Part shown: in pieces, positions 37,873-46,570 of the stretch
Numbering within the stretch: position 1 is the first letter of the stretch
Layout of the letters: each line of letters begins with the position of its first letter
Assembly (NCBI GenBank): GCA_016929245.1
Contig: JAFGJE010000179.1
Location: forward strand, 1 to 49,817
DNA from: Phycisphaerae bacterium
GTDB taxonomy: Bacteria; Planctomycetota; Phycisphaerae; SM23-33
DNA length: 49,817 nt
Reading direction: 5' to 3'
Notes under the pieces: model-generated
Told to the model about the DNA's origin: nothing
The model's database searches: none
What the model saw: the letters and a program-made list of their open reading frames with translations, nothing else
Made by a program: the position numbers and the translations under genes

Positions 37873-38472
37873 TTATCGTCGTTTCCGCCGAAACAGCGTC
37901 GCCAGTCCGCCGACGGCCAGCAGACCCATCGTCGCCGGTTCGGGAGTCAGCGTAGCCATATCATATCCCTGCCAGCACCAGGCCGCGGTATTCTGGCCGA
38001 GACGAACACCGGCGAGTTGCCCGTTATACTCTTCCGTACATGTGTAACTTGTCGTCAGCAGAACCCAGGTGTCCGTATCCGAATGGTCCGTCGTGGACGC
38101 GACAACGGTGGTATAATCGCCAGCGACGATACCGAGATACACATTGTCACCACTAATCTCTCTATCGCATTTCGCATAGATCGAGGCTGTGTAGGTTACC
38201 CCGGTTTCCATCACCATATCCGAGATTTGATACAGAGCACTGCCTTTCGCCATATCCACATACTGGTCTTGATCCGGGGGAGTGACCACCTTGCTGAGAT
38301 ATGGAGTGCTGCCGGCGATCGTCCATCCGGTGGGAACCGCATTGAGTTCCACCTGGCCTTCTGGAATGACCGGCGTCTCAAACGAAGGATTCACCAGCGC
38401 GGCGCCCGCGGGAGCGACGGCCAGACCTAGCACAGCCGTCAACAACAGACCTGTTCTTAGCTTTGTTTTCAT
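37873..38472 (-). CDS. PEP-CTERM surface protein, carbohydrate-binding-module-like
   Basis: A 199-residue exported protein. The signal LRTGLLLTAVLGLAVAPAGA is cut before ALVNPSFETP. The body (NPSFE, GWTIAG, YQISDMVMETGVTYTASIYAKC) resembles the CBM4/9-like jelly-roll seen in many PEP-CTERM proteins. The tail is TPEPATMGLLAVGGLATLF followed by RRKRR. AAGGAG precedes the ATG. It lies 112 bases downstream of a LacI-family gene on the same strand and may be transcribed with it from the operator-controlled promoter at 39701. Confidence 0.88.
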   Translation of the reverse strand: MKTKLRTGLLLTAVLGLAVAPAGAALVNPSFETPVIPEGQVELNAVPTGWTIAGSTPYLSKVVTPPDQDQYVDMAKGSALYQISDMVMETGVTYTASIYAKCDREISGDNVYLGIVAGDYTTVVASTTDHSDTDTWVLLTTSYTCTEEYNGQLAGVRLGQNTAAWCWQGYDMATLTPEPATMGLLAVGGLATLFRRKRR

Positions 38473-38584
38473 ACTCCTTCTCCTTGATTCATGAGAAAAC
38501 GAACTCCTGATCCCATCGAAACCATTCCGATGAAAATCTTCACGGAGTCAAACTCGTTCCGGGGCTTCACGGTTGTCCTCTTTG

Positions 38585-39646
38585 TTATCTCGTTGTCGCC
38601 ACCGGCGCGGTGGTGTGGCCGATGGCCAGGCGGACATCCAGTCGCACGTCCTCGCGGCGCGGTTCGCGTTTTTCCCGTAAAGCCGAAAAGTAATCCTCCA
38701 GCACGACGCGAACCCCGTCGGCGATGGGCGTATGCACGGAGGAAATTCGCCGTTGACAGGGCATGTTTTCCGACTCGTCGCAATACCCCATGATCGAAAG
38801 GCGCGCGGGAACGGACATTCCCATTTTCTCCGCCGCCGTCAGGGCGGACGCGGCTACCCGATCATTTCGGGCGAAAACACCCGTAATGTCCGGTTCCTTT
38901 GCCAACGCCGCCCGGATTTGCTCCGCGCCTCCGGAACTCTCACAGATAAGGGTTCCGCGGGGATCCCACCCGAATTCCGCCAACGCCTTCTGCTGCCAAA
39001 CGTTGTCGGAAGACGTGATGACCAGCAAAGGACGCAATCCCGCCGATTCGCAACGACGGAGAAATCCCCTCGTTCGCGGGGAAAGATCGCCGCAACTCAA
39101 TACCGCCATCCGGCGATGGCCCAGTCCCATCAGATAATCCGCCACCATCGCCCCGCCGGCGACGTCGTCCCAGAACATGGTGTACCGGCTGTTGGGAATC
39201 CGCGACGGTTCCGCGTTGACGCTGATGATCCGATCATACGCGTCGGCCATGTCTTCCGTGGGATTGGTGTTCTCCATGAGGAAATGCAGCGCCAGGACCA
39301 GGTCCACCTTTCGTTGCAGCAGCATGATTCCCGCCTGGTTGCAGCCGGGCGCGGCGTCGAGAACCAGCTTGTGGTTATGGTCCGAGACGATCTGTCCCGC
39401 CGCGGCGACGGCTTTTAAGAGGTGATTGTCGTTCCAGTTCACGCCGATGATCCCGATATTCCCGCTGCGTCCCGTCGCCAGCGTCTGGGCGGCGGCGTGC
39501 GGGATATAGCCCAGTTGCCTGGCGACGTTTTTCACCCGCTGACGGGTTTTGTCGCTGTACCGGGTGTCGTTGCGGGAAAGGATATTGGAAACCGTCCCAT
39601 ACGAGCAGCCGGCCATGCGGGCTATTCTGTCCAGCGTTACTGCCAT
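38585..39646 (-). CDS. LacI-family transcriptional regulator
   Basis: A 353-residue regulator. The helix-turn-helix is TLDRIARMAGCSYGTVSNILSR, and the hinge reads GYIPHAAAQTLATGRSG. The sugar-binding domain has SGNIGIIGVNW, VDLVLALHFLM, GHRRMAVLSCGD and VFARNDRVAASALTAAEKMG. The ATG at 39646 gives the family-like start MAVTLDRIA; a TTG at 39652 would add two residues. The upstream promoter contains two near-identical CG-centred palindromes, so autoregulation is likely. The PEP-CTERM gene follows. Confidence 0.92.
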   Translation of the reverse strand: MAVTLDRIARMAGCSYGTVSNILSRNDTRYSDKTRQRVKNVARQLGYIPHAAAQTLATGRSGNIGIIGVNWNDNHLLKAVAAAGQIVSDHNHKLVLDAAPGCNQAGIMLLQRKVDLVLALHFLMENTNPTEDMADAYDRIISVNAEPSRIPNSRYTMFWDDVAGGAMVADYLMGLGHRRMAVLSCGDLSPRTRGFLRRCESAGLRPLLVITSSDNVWQQKALAEFGWDPRGTLICESSGGAEQIRAALAKEPDITGVFARNDRVAASALTAAEKMGMSVPARLSIMGYCDESENMPCQRRISSVHTPIADGVRVVLEDYFSALREKREPRREDVRLDVRLAIGHTTAPVATTR

Positions 39647-39700
39647 ATTCAAAGAACTCCAGGGGATTCATTACCGGATATCAATATTCGTATGTCCTGA

Positions 39701-39746
39701 ATTATATTCTAAACGTATAGAATTTGCAATTCTAAACGTGTAGAAT
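39701..39746 (-). promoter_or_regulatory. LacI-gene promoter with tandem operators
   Basis: On the minus strand TTGCAA (39729-39724), a 17-base spacer and TATAAT (39706-39701) form the promoter. Operator 1, ATTCTAAACGTATAGAAT (39706-39723), fills the spacer; operator 2, ATTCTAAACGTGTAGAAT (39729-39746), lies just upstream. Their centres are 23 bases apart, about two helical turns, so dimers would bind on the same face. Confidence 0.78.
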
Positions 39747-40004
39747 ATTGAATAAATTAATAAATTATTTCCGAATTTTCTGTTAGTATCTCATGGAAAA
39801 GCATTTAGAGCAATAATTATATGATTCCCGCCGTTTTCCGTGGAATCCATTGATTCCAGGCAGAGAGATTCCCTCGTGGAAAGTCGATCCTGGGATTGGC
39901 TTTCCGTTCGACGTTGTTTGGAAAAACGTGTCTGTTCTCAAGTCGCTGAACAGATACGGATTCCTGCCGCGCAAACTTTCAAGAAACCAGAAACAGGATA
40001 TGGA
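39747..40004. other. spacer between LacI promoter and isomerase-like gene
   Basis: A/T-rich at first, then mixed; no gene, RNA or clear terminator could be supported. Confidence 0.4.
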
Positions 40005-40760
40005 TTATTCGCCATCCGCCGCCTGCAATATCGGCCTCATTTTTTGCACGCATTTCCGCAGGGCCGGCACGGGATTCTCGACGTCGGCTTCGTATTCGAT
40101 GACGGCCGGGCCTTCAAATCCGCCAGCTTTCAGGCCTTTCACGAAGGCCGGCAGGTCCAGCGCCCCTTCGCCGACGATCACGTCCCGGTGCTTTCCCCGG
40201 CGGTCGAAGACGAAATCCTTGTAATGCACGGCGTGAATTCGTCCGGCGAACATCTCCAGCCACTGCACGGGATCTTCCCCCGCGTGGAGGCACCAGGCGG
40301 TGTCGATGCACAAGCCCACTCTCGGAGAAACCTTGCCCAGGACGTACTGGAGCATCTCGGAATTGCCCAGCCAGTGTTTCCCGCCATGATTGTGGATGGC
40401 GACGAACATATCGTACTGCTGGGCCCATCGGTCCGCCTGCGCGACGGCGTCGAAAAACGTCTCCGGCTTACCGGCGCAGCTGACGGTGCGACAACCCGCC
40501 TTTTTGCAGAACTGAAAATACTGCTCATCGGCCTGGTCGCCGTGCAACTGGACCGCGCCGATACCGACGATTTTCACTCCGGCGTTCCGGAAGGTTTCGA
40601 TGGTCGTCTCGTGCAGATCGGGATCGCGAAAATCGCATTGCGGGCCGGATAAGTCCACGCGGTTCACGCCGCATTCCTTGATCTTCGCCGCGACGGTCGG
40701 GTTGTCCGGATATCCGCGAAAGCAGTATCCCTTAACGCCGAGTTCCTCGTTCAGATTCAT
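40005..40760 (-). CDS. sugar phosphate isomerase/epimerase-like TIM barrel (AP endonuclease 2 superfamily)
   Basis: A 251-residue cytoplasmic protein of the xylose isomerase-like superfamily (IolE, hydroxypyruvate isomerase, tagatose epimerase). Typical metal- and substrate-site strands are seen: FVAIHNHGGKHW, VGLCIDTAWCLHAG, HAVHYKDF and GPAVIEYEAD. GGGAG precedes the ATG. It is divergent from the AraC-type regulator, which may control it. The sugar is not identifiable. Confidence 0.88.
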   Translation of the reverse strand: MNLNEELGVKGYCFRGYPDNPTVAAKIKECGVNRVDLSGPQCDFRDPDLHETTIETFRNAGVKIVGIGAVQLHGDQADEQYFQFCKKAGCRTVSCAGKPETFFDAVAQADRWAQQYDMFVAIHNHGGKHWLGNSEMLQYVLGKVSPRVGLCIDTAWCLHAGEDPVQWLEMFAGRIHAVHYKDFVFDRRGKHRDVIVGEGALDLPAFVKGLKAGGFEGPAVIEYEADVENPVPALRKCVQKMRPILQAADGE

Positions 40761-40910
40761 GAGAAACTCCCATACCTATTGCGATCCAGGCCTAATCTCC
40801 CGACGTCGATGTGATTGTTTTTTGCACTCATCATTCAACCATGTTTCCGAGAAAAAGAATTCAACGATCCGATATTTTGTATTTTAAAAGAAGCCTGCAT
40901 GTATACAATG

Positions 40911-40922
40911 GACTCATGAGTC
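40911..40922. promoter_or_regulatory. 12-bp perfect palindrome in the isomerase/AraC divergent region
   Basis: GACTCATGAGTC is fully palindromic and lies 41 bases before the AraC start and about 150 bases from the isomerase start. A regulatory role is only suggested by its position. Confidence 0.3.
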
Positions 40923-40962
40923 ACGAATTTGTATTTATGTTGCATTTTCAAAGGAATGGATA

Positions 40963-41757
40963 ATGTCATTCAACATCAACGCCGCGGGTTGGGTGCACGT
41001 TTGGCCGGACTGGACGTTAACCGCCGAACGTACGCGAAATTGGAAGGACCTGGATTTGTGGGTTCTGCAGGAAGGCCTGGGCGCCGTCGAGACGCCCGAA
41101 GGGGAATATATCCTTCGCCCCGGGGCGTGCCTTTTGATGCGCGGCGGGGAACCGTACACGTTTCATTACGAACCGGGCCGGCCTTTTGTGCATTACTATG
41201 TCCATTTCGACTGGCTCAATCCGCAAGGCAAGCCCGTGCCGCCGGACAAAGCCCCCGCGCCCGGGCGATTCCGCATGATGCCCGAACCGGCGGTGTTGGA
41301 ATCGCTCCTGGATCGCCTGGTCGAAACCTATCGCGTCGCGCAAAACCCGCGACGGGCTTCGGATTACCTGCAGGCCTGCCTGTGCGAAATCGATCGCGCC
41401 GATGAGATGCTCACTCGGTCCGGAGCAGCCGGCGACGATGCCGACGCGAAATGGATCGCCGATCTGTGTCGGCGGATCGACCGTCAGCCGGGTTCGGCGT
41501 GGTCGATTTCGGAACTCGCCCAGGAGTTCGGCGCCAGTCGAAGCCAGTTCTTCCGCACCTTCCGCCGGCAGACCGGTAAAAGCGCCCAGGCCTATCTCAT
41601 CGACGCGCGAATGCGCCAGGCCCGGTTCCTCCTGCGCGACAGCGGAAATTCCATCTCCTGGATCGCCGAACAACTGGGATATCGGGACGTGTATTTCTTC
41701 AGCCGCCAGTTCCGGGAACACCAGGGGATGAGCCCAACCGCCTATCGTCGCGGGTAG
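40963..41757 (+). CDS. AraC-family transcriptional regulator
   Basis: A 264-residue regulator. The N-terminal cupin-like sensing half has GEYILRPGACLLMRGGEPYTFHYEPGRPFVHYYVHFDW. The C-terminal double helix-turn-helix (about 165-264) has WSISELAQEFGASRSQFFRTFRRQTGKS, YLIDARMRQARFLLRDS and the family signature IAEQLGYRDVYFFSRQFREHQGMSPTAYRR. AAGGA lies 9 bases before the ATG. It is divergent from the isomerase-like gene and convergent with the large secreted glycosidase-like gene. Confidence 0.93.
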   Translation: MSFNINAAGWVHVWPDWTLTAERTRNWKDLDLWVLQEGLGAVETPEGEYILRPGACLLMRGGEPYTFHYEPGRPFVHYYVHFDWLNPQGKPVPPDKAPAPGRFRMMPEPAVLESLLDRLVETYRVAQNPRRASDYLQACLCEIDRADEMLTRSGAAGDDADAKWIADLCRRIDRQPGSAWSISELAQEFGASRSQFFRTFRRQTGKSAQAYLIDARMRQARFLLRDSGNSISWIAEQLGYRDVYFFSRQFREHQGMSPTAYRRG

Positions 41758-41819
41758 GTTTGATCGATACCTTGAATCACGAAGCCAGGCCGTTTCACCT
41801 TGAAGGGGAGGATGCGGTG

Positions 41820-44456
41820 CTATTTCCCCTCGGGAGGCGCGAGCAGACCGGGCCCGTCGTCCAGGTGGATCATCACCGATTTGTAGATACCGCCGTCGAG
41901 AGTGAAATCATTGACAAGGACGACCAGGGAATTTGGTCCGTCCCAACGGATGCATTCGGAAATGTCGAACAGGAATGGCTCGCGATACCAGTGAATGTCG
42001 TCAGGACCTTTCTTTCGATGCTCGCCGACGCGCCGACCGTTGAGCCAAACCACGGCTTCGTCGTCGACGGCCTCGAATCGAAGTTTCACGACGCGATTCT
42101 TCCACGTCGGCGGAACCTCAAACGTACGCGCGTACCACGCCCACCCGTCGAAACCGGCGGCGCCCTCGATGCCGCTTTTCTCAAAATACGACGGCACGAT
42201 GATATCGAACCAATCCTGGGCGAAGTCGGTTTGGGCGAACCATTTCTCGTCAAGACCGACCTTCTTCACGTCCAGCCGGAATCGCCAACGGCCGTCAAGT
42301 CGTTCGACGCCCGGAGGATCGTCCGGCAAAGCCAGACCGAAAAGCCTCACGCCCGAGAGGATCATGTCATCGCGGGAATCCTTGCTCCAGTCATACGCAT
42401 TTTTAACCAACAGCCGTATCTTCCGCGTCCGGACGTTGTCGAGTGGAATGACCTGCGGACTATTCTTGGCGATCCCAATTCCCGCGACGCTCTTCCACAC
42501 ACCGAACTGCTCCGCCTGCACCTCACCGTCCGCCCAGGAATAACCGTTGTCCTTCGGCATGGAGATCGCCACCTGGTTGAGTTGATACGGTTGCGGCAGG
42601 TTGATCTCGACCCAGTGCGGCGCGGGCGCATTTTCCGATCGCCACACTTCTTTTCCCAACACCGCGGCGCGAACGTCACCGGTGCCTTTGCTGTTGGTGC
42701 TGACGGTTGCTTTCTCCAGCGAGATTTCCCGCGTCACCTTGGCGAGGCTCGCTTCGGCGATCTTCACCGTCGCGTCGAGATTGCCCAGGCTCGCTCCGAC
42801 GCACGCGCGCGAGTATCGCCAGCTTTCAGGCAGGGTTGCAAGCGTCCGCTTTAGCTCGATCCGGACTCGGATCGCGTCTTCCCGCGTCTGTTTCAACCGG
42901 GCCACGTCGATCATGCTTTCCACATCCCGGAAGTTCAGCACGGCGTTTTTCACGACGGGCGCATATGCTCGTCCGTAGGCCAGGTAGGCGGCCCGCGGGG
43001 CCAGGTGCTTGATCATCCACGCTTCGTCAGTCGGGATATCCGGATTCCAAAGGTACTGGGCTGTCAGCAGGTTGACCAGATCGTGCGCCATATTGCACCC
43101 GCCGGCCAGCGCCGCGTCGGTGATCCCGTCGTGGCGTTTCAACTCGGTGCAGTTCGTGTCCCACGTGCCGCCGTTCCACAGCGGTGTGTAGCGGTACTGA
43201 CAAAGTTTGATGCCGCCGAGATATTTTTTGTAGGCATTCACATCCTCCGGGGTGCGTTCTTCCAGGAAGAAAAACACGCGATCGCGCATCGACTTGGGGA
43301 TGCTCGCGCCGACCACGCGGAGATAGTTACGCAGAAGATCGACTCTCGGCAGTTTGTCGTTTCCGGGCGTGTCGTAATAACACGGTAACGTCAGGAACAC
43401 GTCAATGTCGGGCCGAACCTTTTGAATTGACGCGAGCATGGCGGAGAACCGGGCCGCGTCGGCGCGGGCGGGGGTGGGATCGTCGGGATAGTTCTTTCGA
43501 TCTTCGACGTCGCGCTTGGCCCAGAAATGATCGAGATAAACCCGCCACCATCCGGCGTCGGTCGCGTCGTGCCAGAGATACGCGCCCACACCCTCCCGCG
43601 ATGAAATCTCCGCCGCGATCGACGCATACGCCTCGATCGACACTGGCGCGGACCAATTGAACGCCGTCAACGGCGGGTGAAACGTTGGGCGAACCCAATA
43701 CCCATCGCCGACCCTCAGCCATCGCTCCAGCGCATAGACGGGCTGGCTGCATCGGGAAGCTTCGCCGGTCGTGCTGTGCGTTAAACGTTGAATCGCGGCC
43801 TCACGAAGCAGCAGATCGCGTTGCAGCGGGATCGGCGCGTTGGCGAATCCCTCGGACATGTCACCCAGCAAGCGGGCTTCAAACGCGGGCCAATCGACCA
43901 CGTCCGCCCCGCGCAGCGTGTACGCGCTGTTCTCCCATCGAATCAACTGCGCCACGGCGAACAGGGCGTAATAGGATCCCTGCTCGGATTCGCTGACGAT
44001 ATACACCGCCGGGGGCGCGTCATGGAGGAAGCTGCGAATGATGAAACTTTGCCGACGACGCGGACCTTCGGGGAACTTTTCAGGAGTGAAGCGATCATCG
44101 AAAATTTTCTTTGCCAGGGAAGCCGAAACGTCCCCGGGACGAAGCAGGTACACGTGAACGGCGGTGGACGTATCGTCGTCACCAACCCGCTTCACTTGGA
44201 ACGGCTGATTGTATCGGTCAGTTAGATAACCGGATAAGTCGCCGATCATCATATTGAGCTTCTGCGTTTTGAACGCCGTCGTCGCATGAACCTTCAACGC
44301 GGCTCCTACCGGCACGACGTCCTGCTGATATTCCCCCTCGCGCGGAATGGGAAATATCTCGCGGAAGGGATCCTTCGACGACTCCGCACAAGCCACAGCC
44401 GAAAGAGCGAAAAGCAACATGCCCACAATAATGCTTCGCATAGGATACGACATCAT
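41820..44456 (-). CDS. secreted GH20/GH84-like protein with discoidin and GH2-like sugar-binding domains
   Basis: An exported protein of about 878 residues; the signal is MRSIIVGMLLFALSAVACA, before ESS. The N-terminal part (about 30-190, QSFIIRSFLH, AVYIVSESEQGSYYALFAVAQLI, VVDWPAFEARLLGDMSEGF) matches the domain that precedes the barrel in GH20, GH84 and GH67 enzymes. A barrel region (about 190-520) follows, with YLWHDATDAGWW and DRVFFFLEERTPEDV. Next is a discoidin-like domain (about 600-710, WVEINLPQPYQLNQVAISMP), then a GH2-type sandwich (about 715-860, WYARTFEVPPTWKNRVVKLRFEAVDDEAVVWLNGRRVG). The usual GH84 Asp-Asp pair was not found, so activity is uncertain. The start may also be 44453 or 44441. 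It is the third gene of a LacI-pseudopilin-glycosidase operon. Confidence 0.8.
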   Translation of the reverse strand: MMSYPMRSIIVGMLLFALSAVACAESSKDPFREIFPIPREGEYQQDVVPVGAALKVHATTAFKTQKLNMMIGDLSGYLTDRYNQPFQVKRVGDDDTSTAVHVYLLRPGDVSASLAKKIFDDRFTPEKFPEGPRRRQSFIIRSFLHDAPPAVYIVSESEQGSYYALFAVAQLIRWENSAYTLRGADVVDWPAFEARLLGDMSEGFANAPIPLQRDLLLREAAIQRLTHSTTGEASRCSQPVYALERWLRVGDGYWVRPTFHPPLTAFNWSAPVSIEAYASIAAEISSREGVGAYLWHDATDAGWWRVYLDHFWAKRDVEDRKNYPDDPTPARADAARFSAMLASIQKVRPDIDVFLTLPCYYDTPGNDKLPRVDLLRNYLRVVGASIPKSMRDRVFFFLEERTPEDVNAYKKYLGGIKLCQYRYTPLWNGGTWDTNCTELKRHDGITDAALAGGCNMAHDLVNLLTAQYLWNPDIPTDEAWMIKHLAPRAAYLAYGRAYAPVVKNAVLNFRDVESMIDVARLKQTREDAIRVRIELKRTLATLPESWRYSRACVGASLGNLDATVKIAEASLAKVTREISLEKATVSTNSKGTGDVRAAVLGKEVWRSENAPAPHWVEINLPQPYQLNQVAISMPKDNGYSWADGEVQAEQFGVWKSVAGIGIAKNSPQVIPLDNVRTRKIRLLVKNAYDWSKDSRDDMILSGVRLFGLALPDDPPGVERLDGRWRFRLDVKKVGLDEKWFAQTDFAQDWFDIIVPSYFEKSGIEGAAGFDGWAWYARTFEVPPTWKNRVVKLRFEAVDDEAVVWLNGRRVGEHRKKGPDDIHWYREPFLFDISECIRWDGPNSLVVLVNDFTLDGGIYKSVMIHLDDGPGLLAPPEGK

Positions 44457-44538
44457 CAATATATCGTTTCCTGGAACCATGTGATTGTATGGCGGAGTCA
44501 TTGCTTCACCGCGTGCTATTTCAAGGGTATGGAAACGG

Positions 44539-45222
44539 CTACTTACGCCAGGACTCGGCATCAACCGACTTATACGGTTTTTCCTTTTCCGTATAACTTC
44601 CCACGTGGCCGTCCATGAAGGCGAAGAAGGCTCTATCATTCAGGTGTCTCGAAGAGGGCGTGTATCCCCAGACCACGTCGTCCCAAATCCATTCGGCCCA
44701 TGGGTTGCCTATGGCGACGTGAGACCCCCCGATAGCGCTTCCTTCCTGGGAGTCCCCCATCAATATTTTATTACTGGGATTGGAAAACTCCTCGATCTTA
44801 TACAAAATTCCTTCCGTCTGATTTCGCCCATACCGGCACATAGAACCGGATTCTTCCAACGGGCAAATGGCGGCGGGTGAGTTTAAATCCTTTCCCTCCA
44901 CTGTCACTTCGCCCGTTCCGAACGGCAAATAATCCAGGTAGGTTAGTTTCCAATACCATCGCCAGCATTGCGTGGGAGCGGGCCATTCCGCAATCGGAAC
45001 CTGCCAACCGTCATGATCTTCCGCATAAAAACCGCCGGCCATGAAACAGGTTCGCTGGTTGTTCTGGCAGACGACTTCCTTCGCCAATTCTTTGGCCGTT
45101 TGCAGCGACGGCAGGAGGATGGACACGAGCAGGGAGAGAATGGCGATGACCACCAAAAGCTCTATGAGGGTAAAAGCGGCCGGATGTTGATAGGAAGGAT
45201 TGTATCGAGGGGAGAATCTCAT
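44539..45222 (-). CDS. orphan type II pseudopilin with H-X10-DG motif
   Basis: A 227-residue envelope protein. The leader MRFSPRYNPSYQHPAA precedes [24 protein letters not shown], with Ala rather than Gly at the cleavage site; Ala is tolerated in some prepilins. AKELAKEVVCQNN follows. Near the C-terminus HLNDRAFFAFMDGH has ten residues between His and Asp, one more than the family element. The upstream LacI gene ends 27 bases away and the secreted glycosidase-like gene begins 82 bases downstream, so they probably share a transcript. Confidence 0.88.
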   Translation of the reverse strand: MRFSPRYNPSYQHPAAFTLIELLVVIAILSLLVSILLPSLQTAKELAKEVVCQNNQRTCFMAGGFYAEDHDGWQVPIAEWPAPTQCWRWYWKLTYLDYLPFGTGEVTVEGKDLNSPAAICPLEESGSMCRYGRNQTEGILYKIEEFSNPSNKILMGDSQEGSAIGGSHVAIGNPWAEWIWDDVVWGYTPSSRHLNDRAFFAFMDGHVGSYTEKEKPYKSVDAESWRK

Positions 45223-45249
45223 GTGTCGATTTCCGAAAAAATCCTGTTG

Positions 45250-46239
45250 TTACGCGCTGTCCCGGACAATCAATTTTGTGGGGATCAGTATGTCTTTCCG
45301 GGGCATCTCCCGGTTTGCAATCATTTGCAGGACGATTTCAACCGATTCCCGAACCTGACGGCGAAGATCCTGGGCGATAGTGGTCAGCGATGGAATGGAA
45401 GACTCACCGTCCCGCGTTCCGTCACAACCGATGATAGAAATACCGTCGGGAACATGCACCGCCTGGTCGTGCAGACCGCGAATGAGACCGATGGCCAGGT
45501 GATCGGACTGCACAATGACAGCCGACGGTCGATCATTCGAGCGAGTCATTTGCGCCCCGGCCAACCTCGCCGCTTCGATGGTGGGAGAACACCGAACCAC
45601 CTCGCATGCCAATCCCCGTTTCGCGCAACTTGCTTCCAGCGCGATCCGCCTTTCATCTCCCACGAGTTCAAAATCCGAACCGACGAGAAAACCAATTCGC
45701 CGATGCCCTTTCCCCTGAAGGTATTCCGCCGCCTGATCCATACCTGGTTCCCAATCGGAACGAACCGACGAGAAACCGGTGGAAAATCCGAGATGGGCAA
45801 TCGGGAACTTCTGTTCCTGGAGATAATCGAACTGTCGAACGCCAGGCCTTAATGCGGCGGTGGCAAAAAGGATTCCATCCACGCGACGACGCAGAAGCAT
45901 GTCCAGGCATTCAAGTTCCTTCTCCACGGACCACCGGGTTACTGAAACCAACATATGATAGCCTTGCGATTCCGCTTCCTCCATCGCCAGAGAAGCAAGC
46001 TCTGAATAATACGGGGAATGAATTTCTCCGATGACCAATCCCAGGGTAAACGTTCGCCCTTTCACCAAGGCCCGGGCGTGAAACGACGGGAAATAATTCA
46101 GCGCCTTGGCGGCCTCGAGGACCTTATTCCGCGTTGTATCGGAAATTCTGACCGAAGATTTCCCCCCGGTCAGAACCAGCGAAACCGTAGCCTTCGTTAC
46201 GCCGACCCTCCTCGCGATGTCACGGATGGTTACTGCCAT
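45250..46239 (-). CDS. LacI-family transcriptional regulator
   Basis: A 329-residue regulator. The helix-turn-helix is TIRDIARRVGVTKATVSLVLTG, the hinge is YFPSFHARALVKGRT and the sugar-binding domain has LGLVIGEIHSPYYSELASLAM, GHRRIGFLVGSD and IIGCDGTRDGESSIPSLTTIAQD. The ATG at 46239 gives the start MAVTIRDIA; a longer frame to 46422 is discarded. A consensus promoter lies 61 bases upstream. It heads the pseudopilin-glycosidase operon and is divergent from a GntR-family gene. Confidence 0.93.
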   Translation of the reverse strand: MAVTIRDIARRVGVTKATVSLVLTGGKSSVRISDTTRNKVLEAAKALNYFPSFHARALVKGRTFTLGLVIGEIHSPYYSELASLAMEEAESQGYHMLVSVTRWSVEKELECLDMLLRRRVDGILFATAALRPGVRQFDYLQEQKFPIAHLGFSTGFSSVRSDWEPGMDQAAEYLQGKGHRRIGFLVGSDFELVGDERRIALEASCAKRGLACEVVRCSPTIEAARLAGAQMTRSNDRPSAVIVQSDHLAIGLIRGLHDQAVHVPDGISIIGCDGTRDGESSIPSLTTIAQDLRRQVRESVEIVLQMIANREMPRKDILIPTKLIVRDSA

Positions 46240-46299
46240 ATCTATGGAAAGAGTTGATTGCAGGTTTATCGATTTAGCTTGACCGATTAACTTACGGAT

Positions 46300-46328
46300 A
46301 TAGTAACGAATATAGGCTATATTGTCAA
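46300..46328 (-). promoter_or_regulatory. promoter of LacI-pseudopilin-glycosidase operon
   Basis: On the minus strand TTGACA (46328-46323), a 17-base spacer and TACTAT (46305-46300) are present. A weak TATCGAT match (46268-46274) lies in the leader. Confidence 0.65.
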
Positions 46329-46415
46329 ACGTATTGTTAATTCTATTTCGAATAATTTCAGGCTTCAGATACGTGGAAAGCATGTTCAGGAACATGTAAA
46401 TTAGAAAGAAAATCG

Positions 46416-46464
46416 TTGACATGTTCCCAAAAGGAATTTATACTATCGAGAAACCTAACGATAG
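46416..46464 (+). promoter_or_regulatory. promoter of GntR gene with CTATCGWTAR operator
   Basis: TTGACA (46416-46421), a 17-base spacer and TATACT (46439-46444) are followed after 10 bases by CTAACGATAG (46455-46464), the complement of CTATCGTTAG. The site covers the expected transcription start, as at 22059 and 24358. Confidence 0.75.
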
Positions 46465-46570
46465 CTATTTCGATAATTATAACATTATTAATTCAAAATG
46501 AGTTGCTGTTTATTGGAAACCTGTTTTTACAAATAGTTTTCTTACTGAAAAAAGGATCACAGGCGCCAGG

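Noticed and set aside
41760..42854. Plus-strand open frame after the AraC gene
   Set aside because: It overlaps the secreted glycosidase-like gene on the other strand almost entirely and has no recognisable domain.
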